This document shows, piece by piece, positions 1 through 5,239 of a DNA stretch of 12,135 bases (positions within the stretch are counted from its first letter, which is position 1; each line of letters begins with the position of its first letter). A program made the position numbers and the translations under genes. Location: positions 1 through 12,135 of the forward strand of contig JALSUN010000075.1 of assembly GCA_027061425.1 (NCBI GenBank), read 5' to 3'. The stretch comes from Helicobacteraceae bacterium (GTDB taxonomy: Bacteria > Campylobacterota > Campylobacteria > Campylobacterales > Sulfurimonadaceae). Under the pieces are notes generated by a model. The model made no database searches and had not been told where the DNA came from. It saw nothing but the letters and a program-made list of their open reading frames with translations.

Positions 1-730
1 CCACAGTAAACTTTTCACCCTTAATTACCGCAGTCATAGCCTTAGCACGCTCTCCGGTCTCTATAGAAAGTTTAGACAGCTTTTCACCCTCGAACTTTAT
101 GAGGTTGGCATCGATATTTGGTGCAAAGGTAGTATCTATAGTCCAGTATTCAACAGGTATAAATGCTTTGATCTCACGTTCTCTGTCTATCACTATCTTA
201 AGTGTAGAAGATTGTACACGACCTGCAGAGAGGCCTTTTTGGATTTTAGAGGCCAATAAAGGAGAGAGCTTATAACCCACAATACGGTCAAGAAGACGAC
301 GTGTCTGTTGGGCATTGACCTGGTCCATGTCGATAAGACGTGGGTTCTCAAGTGCCGCGTTAATAGCAGTTTTTGTAATCTCATGAAAGACAATTCTTGG
401 AAGGGTCTCTGGGTCTATTTTTGTCACTTTTTGTATAGCGTGACCAACATGCCAACCTATCGCCTCACCCTCGCGGTCCTCATCGGTCGCGATGTAGATG
501 GTGTCAGCTTTTTTCGCAAGTTCTTTGATCTGCTTGACAATGGCTGCATTCTCTTTTGCTACGCTGTACTCAGGAGTTAAGGTCTTTGCCTCTTCATCAA
601 TTTTAATACCAAAACGACTTTTAGGAAGGTCACGTATATGTCCCTTGGATGCGATAACTTCATACTCTTTACCTAAGAAGTTCTTGATCGTTTTTGCTTT
701 TGCAGGGGACTCGACAATAATTAATTTCAA
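1..730 (-). CDS. topA: DNA topoisomerase I, N-terminal part (runs off left edge)
   Basis: Type IA topoisomerase that relaxes negative supercoils by single-strand cleavage and passage. The 243 codons visible carry the whole TOPRIM domain: the opening LIIVESPAKAKTI holds the metal/acid Glu (E7), and the ATDEDREGEA block at about residues 81-90 gives the D83/D85/E87 acidic triad. Further along are VFHEITK and GLSAGRVQS, both typical of the family. The active-site tyrosine and the C-terminal zinc-finger region lie beyond the window edge, so completeness cannot be judged. The start is a TTG at 730-728, chosen because AAGGA (741-737) sits six bases upstream and because it places the LIIVESP strand at the extreme N-terminus, as in homologues. 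No ATG lies in frame nearby. It has its own leader and is separated from the DUF420-like gene by a terminator. Confidence 0.96.
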   Translation of the reverse strand, partial: MKLIIVESPAKAKTIKNFLGKEYEVIASKGHIRDLPKSRFGIKIDEEAKTLTPEYSVAKENAAIVKQIKELAKKADTIYIATDEDREGEAIGWHVGHAIQKVTKIDPETLPRIVFHEITKTAINAALENPRLIDMDQVNAQQTRRLLDRIVGYKLSPLLASKIQKGLSAGRVQSSTLKIVIDREREIKAFIPVEYWTIDTTFAPNIDANLIKFEGEKLSKLSIETGERAKAMTAVIKGEKFTV

Positions 731-835
731 ATGTTTTCCTTGTTTAAGGCGTAATTTTATAGTTTAAAACAGTTTCCTATATATAGTATAGAAATAAAAG
801 TTTGAAAGTGTAGCAGAAGAATCATAAACAAGTGT
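731..835 (-). promoter_or_regulatory. Probable topA promoter/leader region
   Basis: AT-rich spacer between the terminator of the upstream minus-strand genes and the topA start. Read on the minus strand it has a TATACT box (790-785) followed by an AT-rich stretch, and the topA ribosome-binding site AAGGA at 741-737. No convincing -35 box lies at the right distance, which is common in Campylobacterota sigma-70 promoters. This is inferred from base pattern only. Confidence 0.35.
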
Positions 836-862
836 AAAAAAAAGAGAGACGCTTCAAGTCTC
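836..862 (-). terminator. Intrinsic terminator after the msrA / DUF420-like pair
   Basis: On the minus strand a GAGAC / GTCTC stem (positions 862-858 and 850-846) with a 7-base loop is followed, after a few bases, by a run of eight T (843-836). It starts 18 bases past the stop codon of the DUF420-like gene. The stem is only five base pairs, so the strength is uncertain, but position and T run fit a rho-independent terminator. Confidence 0.6.
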
Positions 863-880
863 ACAGTTTTTGTAAAGGAA

Positions 881-1351
881 TTAAAGAAACATCAACCCAT
901 ACATACTACAGCCCATAATAGAGGTAATAGTGATGGCAACAAAGAGCCATCGTGCACGTTTTTTATGTCCTATGAAAAATGGTGCATGCAATCCTTCTTG
1001 TTTATAAGCTTTATACCCACTATAAACTGTTGCACCCCAAACCACCACAGTTAATAAAGCAAAAACAACATGGACTATGAGGTACAAGAGCACGGCACTG
1101 TATGGAAAACGGCTCTCTTGCATGTAAGCGTTAAACCCACCATCAAGACGTACACCCACTTCAAAAAAGAGTATCATAAACATACTGAACCCAAAAATAA
1201 AAAGTTGGGAGCGTATATGGGTTTCAAACTTTTTATGCACTGCAAAAGAGACAGAATAGGCAAGAAGAAAAGGGAGCAACGCAAAATAGAGTGTCATCAC
1301 ATCCATAAAAAATGGTGCGTGTGTTCCTAAGAACCCTGTCTCAAACATCAT
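881..1351 (-). CDS. DUF420-like four-helix membrane protein
   Basis: A 156-residue integral membrane protein with four hydrophobic segments at about residues 14-38, 48-67, 84-110 and 133-155. Histidines lie near the helix ends (H11, H39, H45, H94, H122, H129). The tail, with a His-Lys-Lys-Arg-Ala-Arg-Trp loop leading into the last helix and a YLIVH motif in helix 3, resembles the DUF420 (YozB-like) family. Members of that family have been linked to assembly or function of haem-copper terminal oxidases in Firmicutes; carrying that role over here is inference. The motif HAPFF occurs twice (residues 11-15 and 122-126), just before helices 1 and 4. The first ATG overlaps the msrA stop by one base (TAATG), so translation is probably coupled; a second ATG follows directly and could be the true start. 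Confidence 0.7.
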   Translation of the reverse strand: MMFETGFLGTHAPFFMDVMTLYFALLPFLLAYSVSFAVHKKFETHIRSQLFIFGFSMFMILFFEVGVRLDGGFNAYMQESRFPYSAVLLYLIVHVVFALLTVVVWGATVYSGYKAYKQEGLHAPFFIGHKKRARWLFVAITITSIMGCSMYGLMFL

Positions 1352-1884
1352 TAATCTGCTATTTTGTCACTAAACTTCATCATAAACTTCTGTACTTTCG
1401 GTGCTACTACTGCTTGACAATAACCTTGATTAGGGTTGATAGCATAGTAATCTTGATGATATGCTTCTGCTTCAAAAAACTCTGGAGCAGGAGAGAGTTC
1501 GGTGACTATAGGGTCACGAAGCCCTTTTTGCAATGCCTGAGCAGAAGCCATCGCCTCTTGTTTTTGTGTCTCATCAAGATAGAAAATCACCGAACGGTAC
1601 TGGGTACCACGATCTGCACCTTGGCAGTTAAGAGAGGTAGGATCATGGATCTCCCAAAATATTTCTAAGATGTCATTAAAAGAGATAACATCAGCATCAA
1701 AAGTGATCTCAACAACCTCAGCATGACCCGTTGTTCCCGTACAGATATCTCTATAGGTTGGATTAGGGTTTGCACCACCTGCATAACCACTAATCGCAGA
1801 CGAGACACCTTTAACACGATTAAACACCGCCTCTATACACCAAAAACATCCTCCACCTAACAGTGCCTTTTGTATCTTTGCCAT
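1351..1884 (-). CDS. msrA: Peptide-methionine (S)-S-oxide reductase MsrA
   Basis: Cytoplasmic repair enzyme that reduces the S-epimer of methionine sulfoxide in proteins, recycled by thioredoxin. At 177 residues it has the normal length of a stand-alone MsrA and is not fused to MsrB. The signature GGCFWC is at residues 11-16 with catalytic Cys13. GYAGG (33-37), the TTGHAEVVE block (51-59) and GTQYRS (93-98) form the substrate pocket, and GYCQAVVAPKV near the end supplies a likely resolving Cys156. No signal peptide is visible. The ATG at 1884-1882 is preceded by AGAGGAAG about seven bases upstream. The gene is first in a two-gene unit with the DUF420-like membrane protein, whose start overlaps its stop by one base. 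A CATAAT box at 1915-1910 could be its -10 element, but no good -35 accompanies it. Confidence 0.96.
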   Translation of the reverse strand: MAKIQKALLGGGCFWCIEAVFNRVKGVSSAISGYAGGANPNPTYRDICTGTTGHAEVVEITFDADVISFNDILEIFWEIHDPTSLNCQGADRGTQYRSVIFYLDETQKQEAMASAQALQKGLRDPIVTELSPAPEFFEAEAYHQDYYAINPNQGYCQAVVAPKVQKFMMKFSDKIAD

Positions 1885-2014
1885 CTATAACTTCCTCTTT
1901 TTTTCAAGGATTATGCACATTTTTGGCTTTAGTTGCCCTACTGTTCTGATGACTTTTAAAAACAGAAAGTTTTTTTAAGGCGCTGTAGATGTTTACTTGG
2001 CTAAAAATAGTAGA
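1885..2014 (-). promoter_or_regulatory. Spacer between panE-like gene and msrA, with possible msrA promoter
   Basis: About 130 bases without a gene. Read on the minus strand it contains a CATAAT hexamer (1915-1910) about 25 bases before the msrA ATG and the ribosome-binding site AGAGGAAG. No strong hairpin plus T run was found after the panE-like stop, so read-through into msrA is possible. The promoter is a weak prediction. Confidence 0.3.
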
Positions 2015-2902
2015 TTACCTCTTTTTGAGTCTCTCATATACTTTTGCCATTAAAGGAGTTGGGATACTCGCTTTTTGTCCCTCTTTCACAATGTATCCAC
2101 AGAGGGTTTCAACTTCCGTTTTTCTTCTGTTTTGAAAATCAAGATGCATAGAACTTGAAGCATCCAAAGGTACCTTAGACGCACTCTCGAGTGATTTTTC
2201 TACCACGTCTTCTAAAAAGACACCTTTTGTCTGTGCCACTTCTGAGATCTCTAACATTAAAGTACGCGCCCAATTTTCATGCAGGTCATATGCTTCTCTT
2301 ATCGTGGTATCAAAATAGCTTGTCAACGCTCCAAAGGTACTGATAAAGAGGTATTTCTTCCAGACCAAAGGTTCTATATCTGCACGCATCTTGTAGCGCA
2401 GACCCATTTTTTCAAAGAGTTCTGCAACCACTTTTGACTCTGCCTGATAGACATCATGTCCAAAAAGTGCCATAAACACTTTCCCTTTTTTAACCACATG
2501 ACCTGCACCCTTTTTATGCGCCAATATATACATCGCTCCATGCAACACCTTCGCATCTACCAGCTGTTCTATCTCTTCTTGATGCCCCACACCATTTGCA
2601 AAAGGCACTATCACAGTCTCTTGAGTGATATACGGTTTTAAAGATATGATGGTCTCTTCTATGTCATAACTTTTGACACATAAAAACAGAACATCTACCG
2701 CTCCCGCTAATGTCTCTGCTGTGACAACCTTAGCTGGGTACGCCGTGAAACTACCTTCATCTTCTTCTACTAAAAGTCCCTCTTTTTCTATCTTTTCAGC
2801 ATGTGTACCACGCGCTAGAAAAAGAACCTCTTCATCAAGCGCGCACAATTTTGCGCCAAGATAACCACCAACTCCACCAATACCTGCTACTAAAATGCGC
2901 AT
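2015..2902 (-). CDS. Ketopantoate reductase family protein (2-dehydropantoate 2-reductase, PanE/ApbA-like)
   Basis: NADPH-dependent reductase of the PanE/ApbA fold; the founding member reduces ketopantoate to pantoate in pantothenate/CoA synthesis. The protein has 295 residues, normal for the family. The Rossmann loop GIGGVGGYLG is at 7-16, the FANGVG block has the conserved Asn103, Trp-Lys-Lys at 181-183 supplies the expected catalytic lysine (K183), and an SSMHLDFQ...KTEVE block with Glu263 lies in the C-terminal helical domain. Compared with the E. coli enzyme as I recall it, the two asparagines four and eight residues after the lysine are replaced here (Ile187, Gly191), so the substrate may differ and I leave the symbol blank. 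The start at 2902 is chosen over an in-frame ATG at 3046 because AAGGAGT sits just upstream, the Rossmann strand begins there, and the longer form would overlap the divergent gene. Confidence 0.88.
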   Translation of the reverse strand: MRILVAGIGGVGGYLGAKLCALDEEVLFLARGTHAEKIEKEGLLVEEDEGSFTAYPAKVVTAETLAGAVDVLFLCVKSYDIEETIISLKPYITQETVIVPFANGVGHQEEIEQLVDAKVLHGAMYILAHKKGAGHVVKKGKVFMALFGHDVYQAESKVVAELFEKMGLRYKMRADIEPLVWKKYLFISTFGALTSYFDTTIREAYDLHENWARTLMLEISEVAQTKGVFLEDVVEKSLESASKVPLDASSSMHLDFQNRRKTEVETLCGYIVKEGQKASIPTPLMAKVYERLKKR

Positions 2903-3039
2903 TTTACTCCTTTTTTGACGAATAAACCATTTCATACATTGACTTTTACCGTCAATTTGATGTATCATGTCTTTATAATAATTTTTATAATGTACAGTAA
3001 TCTTTAATTGATCTCTACATTGTAGCACAGGAGTAAAAG
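2903..3039. promoter_or_regulatory. Divergent promoter region of the panE-like and SQR-like genes
   Basis: This 137-bp spacer lies between two genes transcribed away from each other. For the plus-strand gene there are two TATAAT hexamers (2974-2979 and 2986-2991) and a ribosome-binding site AGGAG (3029-3033) six bases before the ATG. A perfect inverted repeat, ATTGAC-7-GTCAAT, covers 2938-2956, flanked by a second matching pair ATACAT (2934-2939) and ATGTAT (2960-2965). The inner repeat contains TTGAC-type -35-like boxes on both strands, so a protein bound there could control both genes. The promoter is well supported by pattern; the operator role is inference. Confidence 0.55.
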
Positions 3040-4221
3040 ATGGCAAAAAAAGTTCTAATTCTTGGTGGTGGTTTTGCAGGTGTGGATGCGGCAGCTTATC
3101 TCTGTAAAGCAGACTATGAGGTTACATTGGTCAGTGATCGTGACTACTTTTATATCTACCCTACCTCCATATGGGTTCCGACCCATGGGGCAGAGTTTAA
3201 AGATGTTTGTGTTGATCTTAAAGAATTGCAAGAAGCACATGGATTTAAACTCGTTGTTGATGGTGTCAGTGAGATCGCAGCAAAAGAGAACCGTGTCACA
3301 CTTGCTTCTGGAACAGTCATCGATGATTATGACTACCTAATTGTTGCCTTAGGTGCACAGAAAATGAAACACCCAGGTATGGAGAACACGCTCTCTATTT
3401 GTGCAGCACCGAAGCAGTCCCTTGAGATCCGAGATGCTCTTGACAAACTCATCGCCAAAGGCAGTGGAAAGATCGCTATGGGCTTTGGTGGAAACCCAAA
3501 GGACAGTTCTGCTGTACGTGGTGGTCCCGGTTTTGAATTGATGTTCAATGTTCATAATATGTTAAAGAAAAAAGGGATCCGTGACAAGTTCGAACTCACT
3601 TTTTTTGCACCCATGGCAAAACCGGGTGCACGCATGGGAGATCAGGCACTGGACATGATGGATAAAATGTTTGAAAAGCAGGAGCTTCACAAACAGTTTG
3701 GAAAAAAGATCAAACGTTTTGAGGCAGATGGTGTTGTTTTCGAAGATGACAGTAAATTAGAGTCAGACTTTACCATGTTTATCCCGGCAGGAACAGGACA
3801 TGAAGTGGTCACCACCTCTGATCTTCCAACCAATGAGGCAGGTTTTGTCACTGTTAATGACTACTGTGAAGTCACTATTGATGAGAAGGTCTCTAATGTC
3901 TATGCTATAGGTGATACGGCTGCCTTAGAAGGTCCAGAATGGCGTGCCAAGCAGGGACATGTTGCTGAAGTCATGGCTAAAAATGTCGCCTTTAACATCC
4001 AAAAACGTGACAGTGGTTCACAGGAGCGTAAAGGCTACATCGAGCACCTCAACATCTTATGTGTCATGGACACAGGTGATGGAGCAGGCTTTGTCTTTAG
4101 AGATAACAAAAAAGCCTTTATGGTTCCAATGCCTTTCGTAGGTCACATGATGAAAAAAGGGTGGGGATGGTACTGCCGCAACACCAAACTAGGAAAAATC
4201 CCCCGATTACCGGGAATGTGA
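3040..4221 (+). CDS. SQR-like FAD-dependent pyridine nucleotide-disulfide oxidoreductase
   Basis: A 393-residue flavoprotein of the sulfide:quinone oxidoreductase / flavocytochrome-c sulfide dehydrogenase / type II NADH dehydrogenase group. The N-terminal FAD-binding loop is GGGFAG (9-14) and the second FAD contact is the AIGDTAAL block (289-296). The C-terminal stretch from about 360 on, with PMPFVGH, KKGWGWY and KIPRLPGM, is basic and aromatic like the membrane-docking end of SQRs. SQRs oxidise sulfide at the inner membrane and pass electrons to quinone. Of the three cysteines typical of SQR, I can place two: Cys121 (in SICAAP) and Cys341 (in NILCVMDTG). None lies near residues 150-165, where the middle redox cysteine is expected; the other cysteines are 22, 57, 276 and 379. 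It may therefore be a divergent SQR type or a related quinone reductase. A strong RBS supports the start, and two terminators follow. Confidence 0.85.
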   Translation: MAKKVLILGGGFAGVDAAAYLCKADYEVTLVSDRDYFYIYPTSIWVPTHGAEFKDVCVDLKELQEAHGFKLVVDGVSEIAAKENRVTLASGTVIDDYDYLIVALGAQKMKHPGMENTLSICAAPKQSLEIRDALDKLIAKGSGKIAMGFGGNPKDSSAVRGGPGFELMFNVHNMLKKKGIRDKFELTFFAPMAKPGARMGDQALDMMDKMFEKQELHKQFGKKIKRFEADGVVFEDDSKLESDFTMFIPAGTGHEVVTTSDLPTNEAGFVTVNDYCEVTIDEKVSNVYAIGDTAALEGPEWRAKQGHVAEVMAKNVAFNIQKRDSGSQERKGYIEHLNILCVMDTGDGAGFVFRDNKKAFMVPMPFVGHMMKKGWGWYCRNTKLGKIPRLPGM

Positions 4222-4232
4222 GAACACGTTAA

Positions 4233-4258
4233 AAAAATGACACCTGCGTGTCATTTTT
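4233..4258 (+). terminator. Strong hairpin terminator after the SQR-like gene
   Basis: A perfect 11-bp stem, AAAAATGACAC (4233-4243) and GTGTCATTTTT (4248-4258), with a four-base loop CTGC. It begins 12 bases after the stop codon. A-rich and T-rich arms mean it can act in both directions. Confidence 0.9.
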
Positions 4259-4262
4259 AGCG

Positions 4263-4437
4263 TTCGAACCTGAAGGTGATGTACGAAGTACCACAAAAAG
4301 GGGACTCTAGTAAAAGCCCATTTCTGGGCTTTTTGGCGAACGAAACTAAAGTCGATGTGTGAAGTACCGACGCCGGCTTGGACATTAATAGAAAACTGAA
4401 GATTCTCAATACATGAACGAAACTGTAGCGAAGTTGC
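4263..4437. repeat. Three diverged copies of a short intergenic repeat
   Basis: Copies 1 (4263-4292) and 2 (4339-4368) align over 30 bases with 22 identities and no gap; both end in GAAGTACC and share GATGT. A shorter third stretch (4415-4437) shares the 10-mer GAACGAAACT with copy 2 and then CGAAGT with copy 1. The second terminator hairpin lies between copies 1 and 2. The block reads as a degraded repeat family (REP-like or remnant of a small mobile element) rather than coding sequence. What it does, if anything, is unknown. Confidence 0.5.
4312..4334 (+). terminator. Second hairpin terminator in the SQR–DUF6858 spacer
   Basis: A perfect 9-bp stem AAAAGCCCA / TGGGCTTTT with loop TTTC and a final T (arms 4312-4320 and 4325-4333). 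It is a textbook intrinsic terminator and backs up the one at 4233-4258, so the next gene is probably not co-transcribed with the SQR-like gene. Confidence 0.8.
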
Positions 4438-4514
4438 CTGTGACCGTGAAGGTTTAACAAATAGTGATAGAATATATATTGATTTAACATTCAAACCAAC
4501 CAAAAGGAAATAAA
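4438..4514 (+). promoter_or_regulatory. Probable promoter of the DUF6858-like gene
   Basis: An AT-rich stretch after the two terminators has overlapping -10-like boxes, TAGAAT (4468-4473) and TATATT (4475-4480), and the ribosome-binding site AAGGA (4504-4508) six bases before the ATG. No clear -35 box. The need for a promoter follows from the terminators upstream. Confidence 0.4.
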
Positions 4515-4907
4515 ATGCAAGCAAAACAGTTTAAGAACGAATACCCTATCTACACAATGACACTCAAAAAGAGTGAGACCTCTATGCCTAACATTCAAGC
4601 TATCATGGCACACTATGAGCTCAAAATAAAAGAGCATCCAGTGGCTACCTATATTGGTGTTTTTGATCACTATAAACATACCAATTCATTAGAAGATGGT
4701 GTTATCGCTCCTCATATCCTTGATGCACAAGAGGTTCTGTGCTGTTTTGGAAAAGATCTCGCTGACCCGGAGGTTCTTGCAGTCAGACCACGTGCGATCG
4801 GGATTGCAGAGCTTCAAGATGAGTATGTCATCTCATTCTTAAAAGCACCCAACCCAGTGGCACACGACGCGATGGTTTCATGGACACAATCACTAAAAGA
4901 TATCTAA
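4515..4907 (+). CDS. DUF6858-like small cytoplasmic protein of unknown function
   Basis: A 130-residue soluble protein with no signal peptide or membrane segment. It resembles the DUF6858 family, which I recall from Sulfurimonas- and Sulfurovum-like genomes; no function is known to me. Visible landmarks likely to be conserved are a HPVATYIGVFDHYKHT stretch (41-56) with three histidines (H41, H52, H55), a vicinal cysteine pair C76-C77 followed by FGK, and an AVRPRAIGIAEL block (89-100). Histidines next to a Cys-Cys pair could bind a metal or take part in redox chemistry, but that is speculation. The start has a good RBS. The gene stands alone: two terminators precede it, and about 330 bases separate it from metH. 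The family name is from memory of sequence style. Confidence 0.8.
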   Translation: MQAKQFKNEYPIYTMTLKKSETSMPNIQAIMAHYELKIKEHPVATYIGVFDHYKHTNSLEDGVIAPHILDAQEVLCCFGKDLADPEVLAVRPRAIGIAELQDEYVISFLKAPNPVAHDAMVSWTQSLKDI

Positions 4908-5158
4908 ACTTCATCCTTACTTGGGTTGTACTCTCTGTTATTTATGGAGAGTACAGTGACCTATTGAGACTCTTCAATCTCTGAAACTTACAAACAAATT
5001 GAAGTGATCTATAACTGGCATGCACAGAGGAACTCTCTTCTCTAGTGGATTAACTACATGATAAAAGCATACAAAAAAATTTAATCGTACTACGCTTAAA
5101 TCTGCCATACAAATCTACACTAAAAACCCTTCTCACCCCTCTTTATGCTCCGTTTTGT
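4908..5158. other. Non-coding spacer with dyads upstream of metH
   Basis: About 250 bases with no supportable gene on either strand. A perfect 9-bp inverted repeat, TGTACTCTC (4927-4935) and GAGAGTACA (4947-4955), with an 11-base loop lies 19 bases past the DUF6858-like stop; no T run follows on either strand, so it is not a normal terminator. A weaker 7-bp pair, CTTCAAT (4972-4978) and ATTGAAG (4998-5004), follows. The rest is plain AT-rich sequence. A small structured RNA or a decayed gene cannot be excluded. Confidence 0.5.
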
Positions 5159-5239
5159 TAAAATAAGAGTCTACATTTTTGTGGTCTGCTTAATGAGTGG
5201 TGCACAAAAATGTAATACCTACTTTATGTGAGAAATATC
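5159..5239 (+). promoter_or_regulatory. metH promoter and leader with a perfect 12-bp inverted repeat
   Basis: A TAAAAT box (5159-5164, in a TTGTTAAAAT context) would start transcription near 5171. Directly there begins TACATTTTTGTG (5172-5183), matched exactly by its reverse complement at 5203-5214 around a 19-base loop. The repeat could be a hairpin at the 5' end of the metH mRNA or an operator covering the start site. I see no resemblance to the conserved cores of SAM or SAH riboswitches. After the repeat come 25 bases with only a weak GAGA ribosome-binding site. Confidence 0.5.

Noticed and set aside
1070..1668. Plus-strand open frames opposite msrA and the DUF420-like gene
   Set aside because: They are antisense to clearly supported coding frames, and their translations show no family features.
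2903..3046. N-terminal extension of the panE-like frame to an ATG at 3046
   Set aside because: The extra 48 residues have no family resemblance, would overlap the start of the divergent gene, and lack a Shine-Dalgarno; the ATG at 2902 has AAGGAGT and begins the Rossmann strand.
4207..4524. A 105-codon open frame on the minus strand between the SQR-like and DUF6858-like genes
   Set aside because: It runs through two perfect terminator hairpins and the diverged repeats, has no ribosome-binding site I can see, and its translation is low-complexity with no recognisable motif.
4927..4955. Intrinsic terminator after the DUF6858-like gene
   Set aside because: The stem is good but no T run follows on either strand; listed only as a dyad in the spacer.
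5172..5214. SAM or SAH riboswitch in the metH leader
   Set aside because: The sequence forms a single long hairpin and shows none of the conserved core sequences I know for these riboswitch classes.
5193..5231. A 12-codon upstream frame in the metH leader that ends 8 bases before the metH ATG, as a possible leader peptide
   Set aside because: No ribosome-binding site precedes it and it is not rich in methionine codons (two including the start), so attenuation is not supported.
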